From Candidatus Omnitrophota bacterium (GTDB lineage: Bacteria; Omnitrophota; Omnitrophia; Omnitrophales; Aquincolibacteriaceae): 40,451 nt of DNA. The position numbers and the translations under genes were made by a program. A model generated the notes under the pieces. The model had not been told where the DNA came from, ran no database searches, and saw only the letters and a program-made list of their open reading frames with translations. The stretch spans positions 143,625 through 184,075 of the forward strand of contig CAIJHQ010000045.1 of assembly GCA_903820505.1 (NCBI GenBank), in the 5' to 3' direction. Shown in pieces: positions 10,901 to 18,335 of the stretch (position 1 is its first letter; the number at the start of each line of letters is the position of its first letter).

Positions 10901-11909
10901 TCGGATAATCGCTGAACCGGAACCCCTTGGAACCCGCTTCGGCGGCCAGGCGCTCAAGAATGTGCCGCGGAAGGATCTCTTTCGGCTCTTTTCCGGACAT
11001 CGTCCCGCCCACGCCGATATTGCCTTCCTTGAAGCGGGCAACGGAATCGACGAGGACGTTTGAAGCCCTTCGCCCACGAAGGAATTTGACGAGTGCATCG
11101 CGTTCGGCCAACGCCCGCGTTTTGTTGAGATCCTTTTCCATGTTCTGGATCGCGAGCAGGCGCGTGATCTGCGGCCAGCCGACCTGAGCAAAAAGGCTTC
11201 CGAGATCTTCATGAAGGACCGTTTTGGCTTTCTTGACGAGACCGTTCACGAACGGAAGGAATTCACGACGCCCTTTTTCGAAATTCCGCCAATCAGCGAT
11301 CAGCTCCCGCATTCCGGGAGTGAAGATCCTGGACGAGGCCTGTTCCAGCTTACGGTCGAAGCCCGAGAAGAAACGGTCCACGTCATCCGAGGCTCCAAAG
11401 ATCTTCTTCAGGGCCGCGTAATTTTCCTTGTAGAGAGGCGCGTCTTCGATGCCGAGGGCTTCGAAATCCTTCCCCGCTTCGAGCAGGTACAGCTCACTGC
11501 CGCTTAGCTCTCCTTTCCTGGCGAGAGCGTCCGCCAGCTTCAGGTTGCTCTTCGGGTCCGGGAACAAGCGAATGTAGTCGGCGTCGAGTTTCACGGCGGC
11601 CCCTTCGACGAACACCGTTTTGATCGCGTACCGTTTGTTCAGATAGGCCAGCAGTTGTTTGATCCGGATCTGGGCTTCGTAATTCGCGTGGGCGTCCTGG
11701 ATATGGAGTATGAATCTCGAGTCCGCTTTGCCCGGTGCCTCATAGAGTTCGTCAACCGTCGCGAGGTCCGCCGGGATCTCGAGATTCAAGAACGAAGGCC
11801 GTTCCTTGCCCCCGAAGCCAGCACCCACTCCTGGGGCCGCTGTGGCGGTCTGGGTCGCGAGAAAGCAGACTAACGTCCCTGCGGCGACCCCTCTAAGCCA
11901 TTTTTTCAT
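4989..11909 (-). CDS. giant modular protein 1 (signal peptide, Tiki/ChaN-like module, three receiver domains, HExxH module, duplicated helical modules)
   Basis: A 2306-residue protein of no family I recognise as a whole. Residues 1-25 are a signal peptide (cleavage near TATAA). Residues 60-650 form a module with QDAH (71-74), E102 and GGFH (491-494), resembling the Tiki/TraB/ChaN layout and paralogous to the start of giant protein 2. Three receiver domains follow, with phosphorylatable Asp at about 731, 861 and 1017. Residues 1097-1447 hold a membrane segment (about 1110-1130), GGHEALH (zinc-site-like, 1332-1336) and a second hydrophobic segment (1415-1428). Two homologous helical modules (1453-1646, about 1652-1845) and a partial third (about 1866-1955) come next, then an unrecognised C-terminal domain (2003-2306). 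RSExR motifs sit at 661, 948, 1092, 1448, 1647, 1968 and 1998, at or near the borders. GGAGAGG lies 9 bases before the ATG. Exported or anchored receivers without output domains are odd. Domain calls are by eye. Confidence 0.85.
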   Translation of the reverse strand: MKKWLRGVAAGTLVCFLATQTATAAPGVGAGFGGKERPSFLNLEIPADLATVDELYEAPGKADSRFILHIQDAHANYEAQIRIKQLLAYLNKRYAIKTVFVEGAAVKLDADYIRLFPDPKSNLKLADALARKGELSGSELYLLEAGKDFEALGIEDAPLYKENYAALKKIFGASDDVDRFFSGFDRKLEQASSRIFTPGMRELIADWRNFEKGRREFLPFVNGLVKKAKTVLHEDLGSLFAQVGWPQITRLLAIQNMEKDLNKTRALAERDALVKFLRGRRASNVLVDSVARFKEGNIGVGGTMSGKEPKEILPRHILERLAAEAGSKGFRFSDYPNFSLYAGYVVLKGELDAKALFEEIETLFTKLLDTMVREASQRKLLALYRDCELLRKLLSLELDRVGWREVLERRDVFEIDRMVARLEEMVASVGGKTGSAERPVMPPEFSKRMTELVMTGFRFYDYACRREEVFYKRIDKSMTERRIRKAVVITGGFHTDGLSDLFRENGTSYGVVTPRLKEEDEGKLYKTSMLQNRRYPFNVSYLAAASKLVSPAILKKLGVSPEKVLTDYLAVVGDIKNKSTDNAVLILNGYLAKLSKKNTDPDAIVEIRSLGKGEYRLVRRSDPDARKEDFLDEKVREMAEKLSAFISLPAATSTLIAAAARSEMRETPEVRWPLRNKIKNILVVDDDLTSRGFAGALLLKGGFNVMEAASGEEAMEILKKGEFKPDAILTDVQMSDEMSGYQMAMEAEKVPGFESVPIVFISSSDQKKHGEKFNELAKEHPVHRVRKPGDSGALKSLFTNPLEKFESWPKPKILMVDDNLIPLLLMKDDFVNAGFDVQMAYSGEMALRMLEKFSPDAVLTDVNMPGMTGYEWVAKAGESGKLPVSALVAFMSDLIVDQAAFDEGVRKIKGSGYPVYFTGKPLSKSNEGLIGVFMNPEEHFKPWPGPARSEVLEDKGSKQPLEGSKETILIVDDDPSQLMLARIALEGSGFNIEVANSGEEALEMVRGSKNLFGILSDMQMPGMTGCEWIKQAFDQGKIPAGTQIVIASADDGTSRAVDQLKITMGGKYDISFISKTIGFVRNVRSYFERSARSEVRGVKITIPRGHIKSAALTVLRWGFAAWIGFIGISAYRLTRDSEEAVARMSKAAMSTTSPVPVGQLVRPDGAVPQKATDPLVQYDISGNGLPVFRQLLKVKPVDRPLPQRWGAVRQFFNDDPAAVMRVEIVDRFVEANWAQISRDLDPYIRYTQEGKERPRVMQQMLWIILQVAPDRFRDLREGRIEILVTTRHEPGEGAWTEGNRYHKFGGVPRIFITDDFFAAHSPALLAIAVGGHEALHVRLMPRTFMEVYEWLHSLYFTNLYQDAPAEERWIMAGPERVFVRDLLGIIPESGDAFVSGRALKDGYWTARLKNIGLGSLWIPEFVLLLLMSSSKKTLEKPENRTPRNSKSRSEMRSDETAKVASFVEWVNSAELSPHKVVAALFEIARKIELTKDSLWLSPVPSGMEKEVWDRLKGLYTDSYVIKSFARMIKAYYMSAGVRNFLIWFNSGRDRGPMGPETMLSYLKDQYEFLNWKEEDGGSDIHSENFDGVFDRLEDLDKYELRALGFEMMRRIYRTELVDPAISTKGVQSSAVADGRGASANLNQVKGRSEMRGNAPEIQDSDLIEFLEWVRSNKYQPVNVRFALAAIIENVNSIHINGQELLVLAPQYTAGSKMVARVWSKLQKLSMDRATLNGFLGAVEAYYRGSRVEAVLKKIGENKLQDKMFLGGLLGILETERAYRTNMADKGVFFGENLFKSFGWSNKSLGFSESVNGKGEDFANEFGWLDRLSEYDLQALILWVKMRLLQPSPEVPAPAKQEQGAVPPPEQVNFRMNQFVRWAFRTYPPPEGVRYVANALKVILDDIQSAKVPEQGPDKGVKKIYEQLAAFRVISEANLAFSETNVRQLLHSVFDASSETEENIPDQNDEKKRSELREKGETADSASFKSEPVSADQYRGKGRSEARKAPDVAGRPDLAKDVETVLIARKDGRTLKELKNLPARFGYGSLADVYSRIIVPAGGEFNAVEIANMLRTLLALKADQFNWDKFRTLARLILRNPVLAVSADPGATIIALKEVPTDRELEDMVLQLGMNTWQVIRYVVSANVNDAERAQLETDIRTIREELDFDGRRIDDRIGMVFCDGRNLGDVARVEAGKLMNRDTDFKNGAYLTYLVPNGMGSKFNAQSGTVMEARNVSRENASVRNLLAMKAAQISKPVGDSSSIASLLNKQIGDVIRIEKGYFWIDGNKLGVLAKLYAQLITARETAESA
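5904..9929 (-). repeat. RSExR seam motif, seven copies in giant protein 1
   Basis: Copies, with the residue of the first Arg and the leftmost-rightmost bases: ARSEMR 661 (9915-9929), ARSEVL 948 (9054-9068), ARSEVR 1092 (8622-8636), SRSEMR 1448 (7554-7568), GRSEMR 1647 (6957-6971), KRSELR 1968 (5994-6008), GRSEAR 1998 (5904-5918). Each lies in a charged or Ala/Gly/Ser/Pro-rich linker between recognisable modules. Codons differ between copies; for example copy 661 uses CGT TCG GAA ATG AGA and copy 1968 uses CGG AGT GAG CTT AGG. Copy 948 has Leu in place of the final Arg. Function unknown. Confidence 0.9.
6045..7553 (-). repeat. tandem helical module in giant protein 1 (two full copies and a partial third)
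   Basis: Residues 1453-1646 (bases 6972-7553) and about 1652-1845 (6375-6956) share a layout: an FVEWV / FLEWV start, a WxKL/WDRL segment, an AYY, and an LDRLxxYxLxAL end. A third partial copy at about 1866-1955 begins NQFVRWAF. The first copy is bounded on both sides by RSEMR, so the duplicated unit corresponds to an RSE-to-RSE segment. No known fold recognised; predicted all-helical. Confidence 0.65.
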
Positions 11910-11972
11910 AGTGCGCTACCTCTCCGACGTTCGGGAATTGGAACTTTTTAAGAAGCTGATAAAACTCAAGGA

Positions 11973-12000
11973 AAGGTAACACATTTTTCGCCATTTTCAA
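11973..12000 (-). promoter_or_regulatory. promoter of giant gene 1, shared with giant gene 2
   Basis: On the minus strand TTGAAA (12000-11995), 13 bases, then TGTTACCTTTC (11981-11971). This reads as a -35 box, a 16-base spacer and an extended -10 (TG-T-TACCTT). The same arrangement with identical spacing stands before giant gene 2. The leader to the ATG at 11909 would be about 57 nt. Confidence 0.6.
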
Positions 12001-12095
12001 GGGGTTAAAGCGATTTAATTTCGGTAGGATCCTGGCAGGTTTTACGAATACAAATCACCGGCAAATAGCACCGGGCCGTTGCGGTTACGCCTCGC

Positions 12096-12833
12096 TCATT
12101 TAGGGGCTTTCCCGCGGAACTCGATGGCAAGTCCGACTTGAGTTTTCCGGATCTCTTTGCGCCGGATGATCCCTCGCACATGATACTCCTCGGGAAAATT
12201 CGCGCTCGGAAATATGCGCATATCCACAGGAAGGTTCTTGATAGGGTCCAGAGCATCGATCCGGTGCGCTACCGCGAGATCCAGGTAGTCCGCAAAAAGC
12301 CCTCCTTCGCTGATATTGGTCGCAATGGCGGTGGTCTTGACGACCTCCCCGCCGGAAGTTGCGATCATCAATTCCAACGGAAGCGCCACATGCATACGCT
12401 GGTTTCGGCGGCGTTCAAGCTGGTACCCGATGGACTCCTTGTGATGTTTCACGTCTTTCGCCGGGAACCTCTTTTCCGGGTCCTTTTCGAAGAGGAAAGG
12501 GCCAAAGCTCTCGGCCACCGCCTTTTCGTCGGCACAAACATCCACCCTCGTGGTAAAACAGTTCTCCTCGAAGAAATGGACCGTCTCCGGAGACGCGCCA
12601 TAAATGACGCTGTGTTTCGGCCGGATACAGACCGCCAGCAGCCTTCGCACCCCTATCGCGTCCATCGTGCCCGCTTCCTGGAAATTAAGGATGATCCTCT
12701 GCAAGCGGTGCCGCCGGATGCTCTTCTGGATCTTCCAGGCAACCCCCTGCACCGTCTCGAAAGTCGGATCGCCTATCAGATCAAAAACCGCGACCCCACC
12801 GATATCTCTAGTGGAAAAATGAAATTTACTCAT
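12096..12833 (-). CDS. STAS-PilZ fusion protein (probable c-di-GMP-responsive regulator)
   Basis: A 245-residue protein with two domains. Residues 1-115 look like a STAS/anti-sigma-factor-antagonist fold, including TMDAIGVRRLL where antagonists have DSSGLGxLL. Asp58 is near the usual phosphoserine site, which is not a Ser here. Residues 136-240 are a PilZ domain with the c-di-GMP-binding motifs RRRNQR (141-146) and NISEGG (173-178). This suggests that c-di-GMP controls a partner-switching or protein-interaction step; the target is unknown. An AGAGGAAGA ribosome site precedes the start. The upstream 56-codon gene ends in an ATGA overlap with this start. Confidence 0.8.
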   Translation of the reverse strand: MSKFHFSTRDIGGVAVFDLIGDPTFETVQGVAWKIQKSIRRHRLQRIILNFQEAGTMDAIGVRRLLAVCIRPKHSVIYGASPETVHFFEENCFTTRVDVCADEKAVAESFGPFLFEKDPEKRFPAKDVKHHKESIGYQLERRRNQRMHVALPLELMIATSGGEVVKTTAIATNISEGGLFADYLDLAVAHRIDALDPIKNLPVDMRIFPSANFPEEYHVRGIIRRKEIRKTQVGLAIEFRGKAPK

Positions 12834-13000
12834 AGCGTGGTCTTCCTCTTTTTAAACCGCTCGACCCGACGAAGACACCGGTGAAGCTTGGGATACATGT
12901 ATCCCGAGAGGATCTCACCGCGCATCGAGATCAAAGCCACAAGAGGAACTCCTTTCCCGTTTATTTTGCTGCTCCGAACAGCCGGTAGGTCGTGCGTCAT
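12830..13000 (-). CDS. small basic protein of 56 residues, unknown function
   Basis: A short open frame beginning MTHDLPAVRSSK and ending in a strongly basic tail (RFKKRKTTL). The support is structural: an AGGAGAT ribosome site just before the ATG at 13000-12998, a plausible promoter upstream (13062-13090), and a TGA stop that overlaps the ATG of the STAS-PilZ gene by 4 bases. Ten of the last 17 residues are Arg or Lys. I do not recognise the family. It may be a regulatory partner of the STAS-PilZ protein, or a leader peptide that couples its translation. Confidence 0.6.
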   Translation of the reverse strand: MTHDLPAVRSSKINGKGVPLVALISMRGEILSGYMYPKLHRCLRRVERFKKRKTTL

Positions 13001-13061
13001 ATTTTAATCTCCTATGTTCTCAATGATTTCTGCGTTACGATTTCTGCCATACTCTAACAGA

Positions 13062-13090
13062 AACATAACTCATAGACTCTCTTTTGTCAA
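13062..13090 (-). promoter_or_regulatory. putative sigma-70 promoter for the small protein / STAS-PilZ pair
   Basis: On the minus strand TTGACA (13090-13085), 17 bases, then TATGTT (13067-13062). The -35 is perfect and the -10 matches at four positions. The ATG at 13000 is about 55 bases downstream. Confidence 0.55.
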
Positions 13091-13314
13091 TATCCAGAAG
13101 CTTTAAATACTATTATATTTAATGGCTTACCTATTAATTGTATTTACATACTATGGCTGTCTTTACATAGCAATCAATAACATGAATTGTGCCTTTTTGG
13201 CACGAATCGCATATAATTTGTATAGCAATTGGATTGGAGCACATTGTTCTTTAAGGTATCAAACAAGATGCGAAAAGGTATTTTAAAACTATTGAAGAGA
13301 CAGAGCCGAACGCG
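13091..13314. other. A+T-rich intergenic region between rarA and the STAS-PilZ pair
   Basis: No gene is visible. The stretch is markedly richer in A and T than its neighbours. It holds a small GTGCC-T5-GGCAC hairpin (about 13189-13203). I see no clear terminator for rarA here. Confidence 0.5.
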
Positions 13315-14640
13315 TTATTTCGGGTCTGCAGCAGGCTTTTTGTCGTTTTTGCCGGGGATATAGTAGCGGGCGCTTTTATCCAGGTAGACCTGATCGAGCT
13401 TTTCCCCGGGGTGGTCATGCGGGTAAATGTAACCCTCCCCGTGCCCGAGCGCCTTGGCGCCCGAGTAGGCTGTGCTTCGGAGATGCTGCGGCACCTGCTC
13501 GGTCTTCTGATTTTTAACGTCCTCCGTCGCGCGCTCGATCGCCATGTAACTGGCGTTGCTCTTCGGCGCGAGCGCGAGGTACGTCACGATCTGCGCGAGG
13601 ATGATCCTGGCCTCCGGCATCCCGACGAACTCTGCGGCCGTGAAGCCGCTTGCGGCGAGGATCAAGGCTTGCGGGTCTGCGTTCCCGATGTCCTCGCTCG
13701 CGAAGATCAATAAACGGCGAAGGATGAACCGCGGGTCTTCGCCGGCATAGAGCATTTTGGCCAGCCAATAGATGGCGGCATCCACATCCGAACCGCGCAG
13801 GCTCTTAATGAACGCGCTGATCGTGTCGTAATGGAAATCCTCGTCCCAATCGTAATGAACGATCTTTTTCTGGCAGGACTCTTCCGCGACCGCGGTCGTG
13901 AAATGAATGACGTCCTTCCCGTCCGGCGGCGTCGTCAAAACACCGATTTCCAGTGCGTTGAGCGCCCGGCGCGCGTCCCCCGAGGCCTGTTTCGCGATAT
14001 GGGCAAGCGCGGCGGAATCCCTCTCGACCTTCAGGTTCCCGAACCCGCGCGTCGTGTCCGCCAAAGCGCGTTCCATGAGCTGGATCAGATGAGGCTCCTC
14101 CATCGGCTTCAATTCGCAGACAAGAGAGCGGGAAAGCAGCGGCCCGCGGATCGCGAACGACGGGTTTTGGGTCGTCGCGCCGACCAGGATGATCACGCCC
14201 GTCTCGACGTCGGGCATCAAAATATCCTGCTGGGCCTTGTTAAAACGGTGGATCTCATCGATGAAGAGCACGGTCTTGCGCTTCGAATGCTTGCGGAGCT
14301 TCCGCGCCTCTTCCTGGATCTTGCGCATCTCCGCGACATTGCTCAGCACCGCGTTGATGGAAACATAACGCGCGGAGGTCATCTTCGCGACGACCAGCGC
14401 GAGCGTGGTCTTTCCGATGCCCGGAGGCCCGTAGAGGATCAGCGAACTGAGCCGGTCGGATTCAAGCGTCCGCCGAAGCAGTTTCCCTTTCCCGAGGAGG
14501 TGGTCCTGCCCCAGGATCTCGTCAAGCGAGGACGGCCGCATCCGGACGGCCAGCGGAGCGTCAGCGGGGACATGAAAGATGTCCTCCACTTCGGACTGGC
14601 TGAAGAGCTCGTCTGAGGGAACCGGAATATTTTTCTGCAT
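13315..14640 (-). CDS. rarA: replication-associated recombination ATPase RarA (MgsA)
   Basis: At 441 residues this is the normal family length. It is a clamp-loader-like AAA+ ATPase acting at stalled forks and interacting with SSB. Visible: the RMRPSSLDEILGQDHLLG N-terminal box, Walker A GPPGIGKT (71-78), Walker B VLFIDEIH (Asp128, Glu129) with HRFNKAQQD, sensor region VGATTQNPSF, and the C-terminal tetramerisation part ending with the HGEGYIYPHDHPG and ARYYIP motifs. It follows pheT by 64 bases on the same strand and is probably read from the translation operon. No strong ribosome site is evident before the ATG. Confidence 0.95.
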   Translation of the reverse strand: MQKNIPVPSDELFSQSEVEDIFHVPADAPLAVRMRPSSLDEILGQDHLLGKGKLLRRTLESDRLSSLILYGPPGIGKTTLALVVAKMTSARYVSINAVLSNVAEMRKIQEEARKLRKHSKRKTVLFIDEIHRFNKAQQDILMPDVETGVIILVGATTQNPSFAIRGPLLSRSLVCELKPMEEPHLIQLMERALADTTRGFGNLKVERDSAALAHIAKQASGDARRALNALEIGVLTTPPDGKDVIHFTTAVAEESCQKKIVHYDWDEDFHYDTISAFIKSLRGSDVDAAIYWLAKMLYAGEDPRFILRRLLIFASEDIGNADPQALILAASGFTAAEFVGMPEARIILAQIVTYLALAPKSNASYMAIERATEDVKNQKTEQVPQHLRSTAYSGAKALGHGEGYIYPHDHPGEKLDQVYLDKSARYYIPGKNDKKPAADPK

Positions 14641-14704
14641 AAGGGACTTTTGTTATTCGTTCTGCCGGCCGCCCCGCCGACACCGGGTGCCGGTCCAGGG
14701 CCGA

Positions 14705-16828
14705 TCAGCGGCCTTGAAAGGAGACCTGATATTTTTGGACCAGACTCTGGGCGATCTTTTCATGCACCTTCTGGACATCCTCGGAGACCAGCGTCCTTTC
14801 GGGTGACTGATACACGACACGGAACGCGAGGTTCTTGCAGCCCTCCGGAACGCGCTTGCCGCGGAACAGGTCGAAAAGCGAGACTTCGCGGATCAACCCC
14901 TCCCCCATTCCCTGGATCTCCCGCATCAGGTCCCCGCTCTTCACGGATTCCTTCACCACAAGCGACAGGTCGCGTTCGATCGCCGGATACCGCGGCCATT
15001 CCTTGAATGCCGGGATCTTTTGGGCGTGCTCCATAAGTTTTTCCAGCGAGATCTCGGCATAGAAGACCGGTTCCTTCAGGTCCCATTTCTTGAGAAGTTC
15101 CCCGGAGACTTCCCCGAGAAAAGCGACCGGCGTTTGCCAGACCCGTATCTCTTCCGCGCCTTGCCCCGCGAAATAACTCTTCTCGATCTTCGCGACGCAT
15201 CTCTCCTGACAGCCCGCGGACGTGAGGACGGCTTCGACGTACCCCTTCAGGTCATAAAAAGTCACCGCCCGCGCCGCGTCCAGCCAGGACTGCACCGCTT
15301 TCTTCCCGTAAAGAGCGATCGCGCAGGTCCGTTCCTCGACCGGATGCTTGCCCCCGGCCGGCGCGCCGTAAATGTTCGCGATCTCGAAGATCTGGACCGA
15401 ATCCGCGCCCGCGTTCACGTTTTTCCGGATCACGTTCAGGAGGCTGGTCACGAACGTCGGCCGCATCCAGTGCAGGCCGTGCTGCAGCGGATTCACGATC
15501 CGGACCGCGTGCTGAAGGTCCTTTTCGGGATCAAGCCCTTCATCGGAAACAAGGCTGAACGTCACGGCCTCGGAAAGCCCGGCGCCGCTCAGGAAATACC
15601 GTATCTTGCGCTCCAGCGACAACCGCGGATTTTCGCCCACCGAAAGCGGCGGACGCGCCGGAAGCGTCTCAGGAATATTCTCGAACCCGTAGATCCGCGC
15701 GATCTCTTCGACAAGGTCGATGGGCCGCGTGAGGTCGGGCCGGAAAGACGGAATGCCGACGGTCCAACTGCCCCGCTCTTTATTAAGAGTTGAAGGTGAG
15801 CGGGAGTGCTCGGCCGTCTCGCCCGCGGAACCGCCGGATGTGTGTTGTTTCACATGAAGTCCGAGCCGCGTCAGGATCAGCGCGATCTGGCTCGGTTTCA
15901 CCTCGACCCCCAGGACCTGCGTCACCTCTTCGAACCGGAGATGAATAGACTTCACTTCAAGCTGTGGTTTTTCGCCCGCCTTGATGACGGCGCTGATATG
16001 GCGCGGCTTCCCGTACTTTTGGATCAACGCGACGGCGCGGCTCCGGCCGACATCAACGGCCTCGGGGTCCACGCGGCGTTCGAAACGATAAGAAGACTCC
16101 GACGAAAGCTGGTGCGCGCGGGAAGTCTTGCGGACGCGTCCGGGATTAAAAAAAGCGGATTCCAGAAAAACATTGCGTGTCCGTTCGTTGATCTCGGAAT
16201 CTTTGCCGCCCATCACCCCGGCCAGCGCCACGGCACGGTCGCTGTCCGCGATCACGAGGTCATCAGGTCTCAGTTCGATCTGGGCGCCGTTAATGACCGT
16301 GAATTTCTCTCCCTGCTTGGGTTTCCGGACCTGGATCTCTTTGCCCTGGATCAGGTCCGCGTCAAAAGCGTGAAGCGGCTGACCGACCTCGAGAAGCACA
16401 TAATTAGTAATATCCACCACGAGATTAATGCTGCGGATCGCGCAGGCCAGGAGGCGGTTCACGATGAAATCCGGCGTTTTGAACTCCGTGATCCCTTCGA
16501 TCAGGACCCCCGTGTAATAGGGACATCCCGCGGCGTCCTTGATGTGGATCTTCCAGCCCGGAGGCGGCACGCGGCCGGTCTCGGGATCCAGCACGGGATT
16601 CTTCAGCGACAGATTCTCGACCGCCGCGATCTCGCGCGCCACGCCCCAATGGGAAAGCCAGTCGGGACGGTTCGACGTGATCTCGATCTCGAACAGCGTG
16701 TCCGACGGTTGCGTCAGCGTCTCGCACTTCTTGACCTCAAGACCCGCGAGCGTGAGCCGCTCCGCGATCCGCGCAAACGGCGGCGCGAGCGTCACAAAAT
16801 CTTTCAACCAGTTCGTGCTGATCTTCAT
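14705..16828 (-). CDS. pheT: phenylalanine--tRNA ligase beta subunit, lacking the N-terminal tRNA-binding (EMAP/B2) domain
   Basis: A 707-residue PheT. The N-terminal MKISTNWLKDFV box and AERLTLAGLEV are normal. However, residue about 37 (KKCETL) runs directly into FEIEITSNRPDWLSHWGVARE, which in the usual 790-830-residue protein comes after an OB-fold tRNA-binding domain of about 110 residues. The B3/B4 editing domain, B5 region, the FRPDLTRPIDLVEEIARIYG segment and the C-terminal ferredoxin-anticodon-binding domain (YPAIERDLSLVV) are present. It charges tRNA-Phe together with PheS. The missing domain is the odd feature. Confidence 0.93.
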   Translation of the reverse strand: MKISTNWLKDFVTLAPPFARIAERLTLAGLEVKKCETLTQPSDTLFEIEITSNRPDWLSHWGVAREIAAVENLSLKNPVLDPETGRVPPPGWKIHIKDAAGCPYYTGVLIEGITEFKTPDFIVNRLLACAIRSINLVVDITNYVLLEVGQPLHAFDADLIQGKEIQVRKPKQGEKFTVINGAQIELRPDDLVIADSDRAVALAGVMGGKDSEINERTRNVFLESAFFNPGRVRKTSRAHQLSSESSYRFERRVDPEAVDVGRSRAVALIQKYGKPRHISAVIKAGEKPQLEVKSIHLRFEEVTQVLGVEVKPSQIALILTRLGLHVKQHTSGGSAGETAEHSRSPSTLNKERGSWTVGIPSFRPDLTRPIDLVEEIARIYGFENIPETLPARPPLSVGENPRLSLERKIRYFLSGAGLSEAVTFSLVSDEGLDPEKDLQHAVRIVNPLQHGLHWMRPTFVTSLLNVIRKNVNAGADSVQIFEIANIYGAPAGGKHPVEERTCAIALYGKKAVQSWLDAARAVTFYDLKGYVEAVLTSAGCQERCVAKIEKSYFAGQGAEEIRVWQTPVAFLGEVSGELLKKWDLKEPVFYAEISLEKLMEHAQKIPAFKEWPRYPAIERDLSLVVKESVKSGDLMREIQGMGEGLIREVSLFDLFRGKRVPEGCKNLAFRVVYQSPERTLVSEDVQKVHEKIAQSLVQKYQVSFQGR

Positions 16829-16874
16829 TGAACGGTCCCTTCTCGATTCCCTCCCGTAAAGGGAGCGAAAATGA

Positions 16875-17849
16875 TCAAGCGAATTGCCTCAGAAAACGCA
16901 GGTCGTTCTCATAAAAATGGCGGATATCATTGATGCCGTGCCGGAGCATGGCGATACGCTCGACGCCGAGGCCGAACGCGAAACCCCGGGTGACGGCCTT
17001 GTCATACCCGACCTCGTCGAACACGTTCGGGTCTACGCTCCCGGCCCCCAGGATCTCCAGCCAGCCTTTCCCCCACTGGATATCCACCTCCACGCTGGGC
17101 TCGGTGAACGGGAAAAAATGCGGACGGAAACGGATCTTGGTCTGGGAACCGAAAAGTTCGCGCAGGAAAAGATGCAGGACGCCCTTGAGATCGCTGAACG
17201 TCGCGCCGGAGTCCACCATCAACCCCTCGATCTGGTGGAACATGAACGAATGACTGGCGTCCACGGTGTCCGGCCGGTAGACGCGCCCGGGAGCGATGAT
17301 CCGGAGCGGCGGTTTGCGGTCTTTCATCACGCGGATCTGGACCGTGGAGGTCTGCGACCGCAGCAACTGTCCCTGCGGCGTATAAAAGGTATCGAAGGCG
17401 TCGCGCGACGGATGGTCGAGCGGGATATTCAGCGCCGTAAAATTATGGAATTCGGTCTCGATCTCGGGCCCTTCCACCGTCTCAAAACCCATGCGGTGGA
17501 AGATCGCGCTGATCTCCTGGATGGTCTGCTGGAGGATATGGATACTGCCCTGCGGCGGCCGGATGCCCGGCAGGGTTTCGTCGAAGATCTCCCGGGAAGC
17601 GTCCGTCCGTGGGGCGTTCCCCTTCCCCTTCTCCACCGCCTCTTCGAGCCACTGTTTCAGGCGATTGAGCTCCGCGCCGACGGCCTTTTTTTCCTCGGGA
17701 GGAACGGTCCCCAACAGTTTGAAAAGCTCCGTCAGTTTCCCTTTTTTCCCGAGGTACGCGACGCGGAAGGATTCGATCTTCTCGGCTGAATCGGCCCGGG
17801 CAAGGTCCTCCCGCGCTTCATTTTCAAGCCGGCTGATCTGATCGTTCAT
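16875..17849 (-). CDS. pheS: phenylalanine--tRNA ligase alpha subunit
   Basis: A 324-residue catalytic subunit, slightly short of the usual 330-350. Motifs visible: GFETVEGPEIETEFHNFTALN, DTFYTPQGQLLRSQTSTVQIR, GRVYRPDTVDASHSFMFHQIEG, and the class II motif 3 region GLGVERIAMLRHGINDIRHFY. I chose ATG 17849 because GGAG lies 8 bases upstream of it. An in-frame GTG at 17858 is possible but would overlap that ribosome site. The N-terminal coiled-coil arm (about 1-80) is present. It lies upstream of pheT by 46 bases. Confidence 0.95.
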   Translation of the reverse strand: MNDQISRLENEAREDLARADSAEKIESFRVAYLGKKGKLTELFKLLGTVPPEEKKAVGAELNRLKQWLEEAVEKGKGNAPRTDASREIFDETLPGIRPPQGSIHILQQTIQEISAIFHRMGFETVEGPEIETEFHNFTALNIPLDHPSRDAFDTFYTPQGQLLRSQTSTVQIRVMKDRKPPLRIIAPGRVYRPDTVDASHSFMFHQIEGLMVDSGATFSDLKGVLHLFLRELFGSQTKIRFRPHFFPFTEPSVEVDIQWGKGWLEILGAGSVDPNVFDEVGYDKAVTRGFAFGLGVERIAMLRHGINDIRHFYENDLRFLRQFA

Positions 17850-17944
17850 GATGGTCACTCCGAAGTCCGTCCGCCCGTCCCGCCCCTTCCGGGTCCGGTC
17901 CGCGCGATCCCGGCGGACACGCCGCCGGAACAGGTGCGACGCGC

Positions 17945-18295
17945 TTAGGCTTTCTTAACGAGCTTGACGATCTCCTGAAAAGTCTTTTCATCGCGCGCCG
18001 CGATCTCGGCCAGCGATTTCCGGTTCAACGTGACTCCGGACTTTTTGAGATCATTGATGAGCCGGGAATACGTCGTCCCGTTGGCGCGGCACGCCGCGTT
18101 GATGCGGGCGTTCCAAAGCGTCCGAAAATGGCGTTTGCGCTGCTTGCGGTCCCGGGTGGCGAAGGCCATCGCGCGGGCGATGGTCTCTTTGGCCGTCCGC
18201 AAAAGACTGCCGCGTCCGCCGACAAATCCCTTGGCGCGCTTGAAGATCTTGTTCTTTCTCTTGCGTGTTGCGACTGCGTGTGTGGTCCTTGGCAT
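17945..18295 (-). CDS. rplT: 50S ribosomal protein L20
   Basis: A 116-residue, strongly basic protein with the standard start MPRTTHAVATRKRKNKIFKR, then GFVGGRG, the RDRKQRKRHFRTLWNARINAA helix and the C-terminal SRLINDLKKSGVTLNRKSLA. L20 binds 23S rRNA during early 50S assembly, and in several bacteria represses its own operon by binding the mRNA. It is preceded by rpmI with a gap of 40 bases. About 95 bases separate it from pheS, with a GTCCGCC / GGCGGAC pair that could form a long-loop hairpin. Confidence 0.98.
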   Translation of the reverse strand: MPRTTHAVATRKRKNKIFKRAKGFVGGRGSLLRTAKETIARAMAFATRDRKQRKRHFRTLWNARINAACRANGTTYSRLINDLKKSGVTLNRKSLAEIAARDEKTFQEIVKLVKKA

Positions 18296-18335
18296 CGATA
18301 ACTCCTTTATTTAGATGAATACGGCGTAAGACCCG

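Noticed and set aside
13198-13215. TGGCACG-like sigma-54 promoter
   Set aside because: The GG and GC elements are 8 bases apart instead of the required 10.
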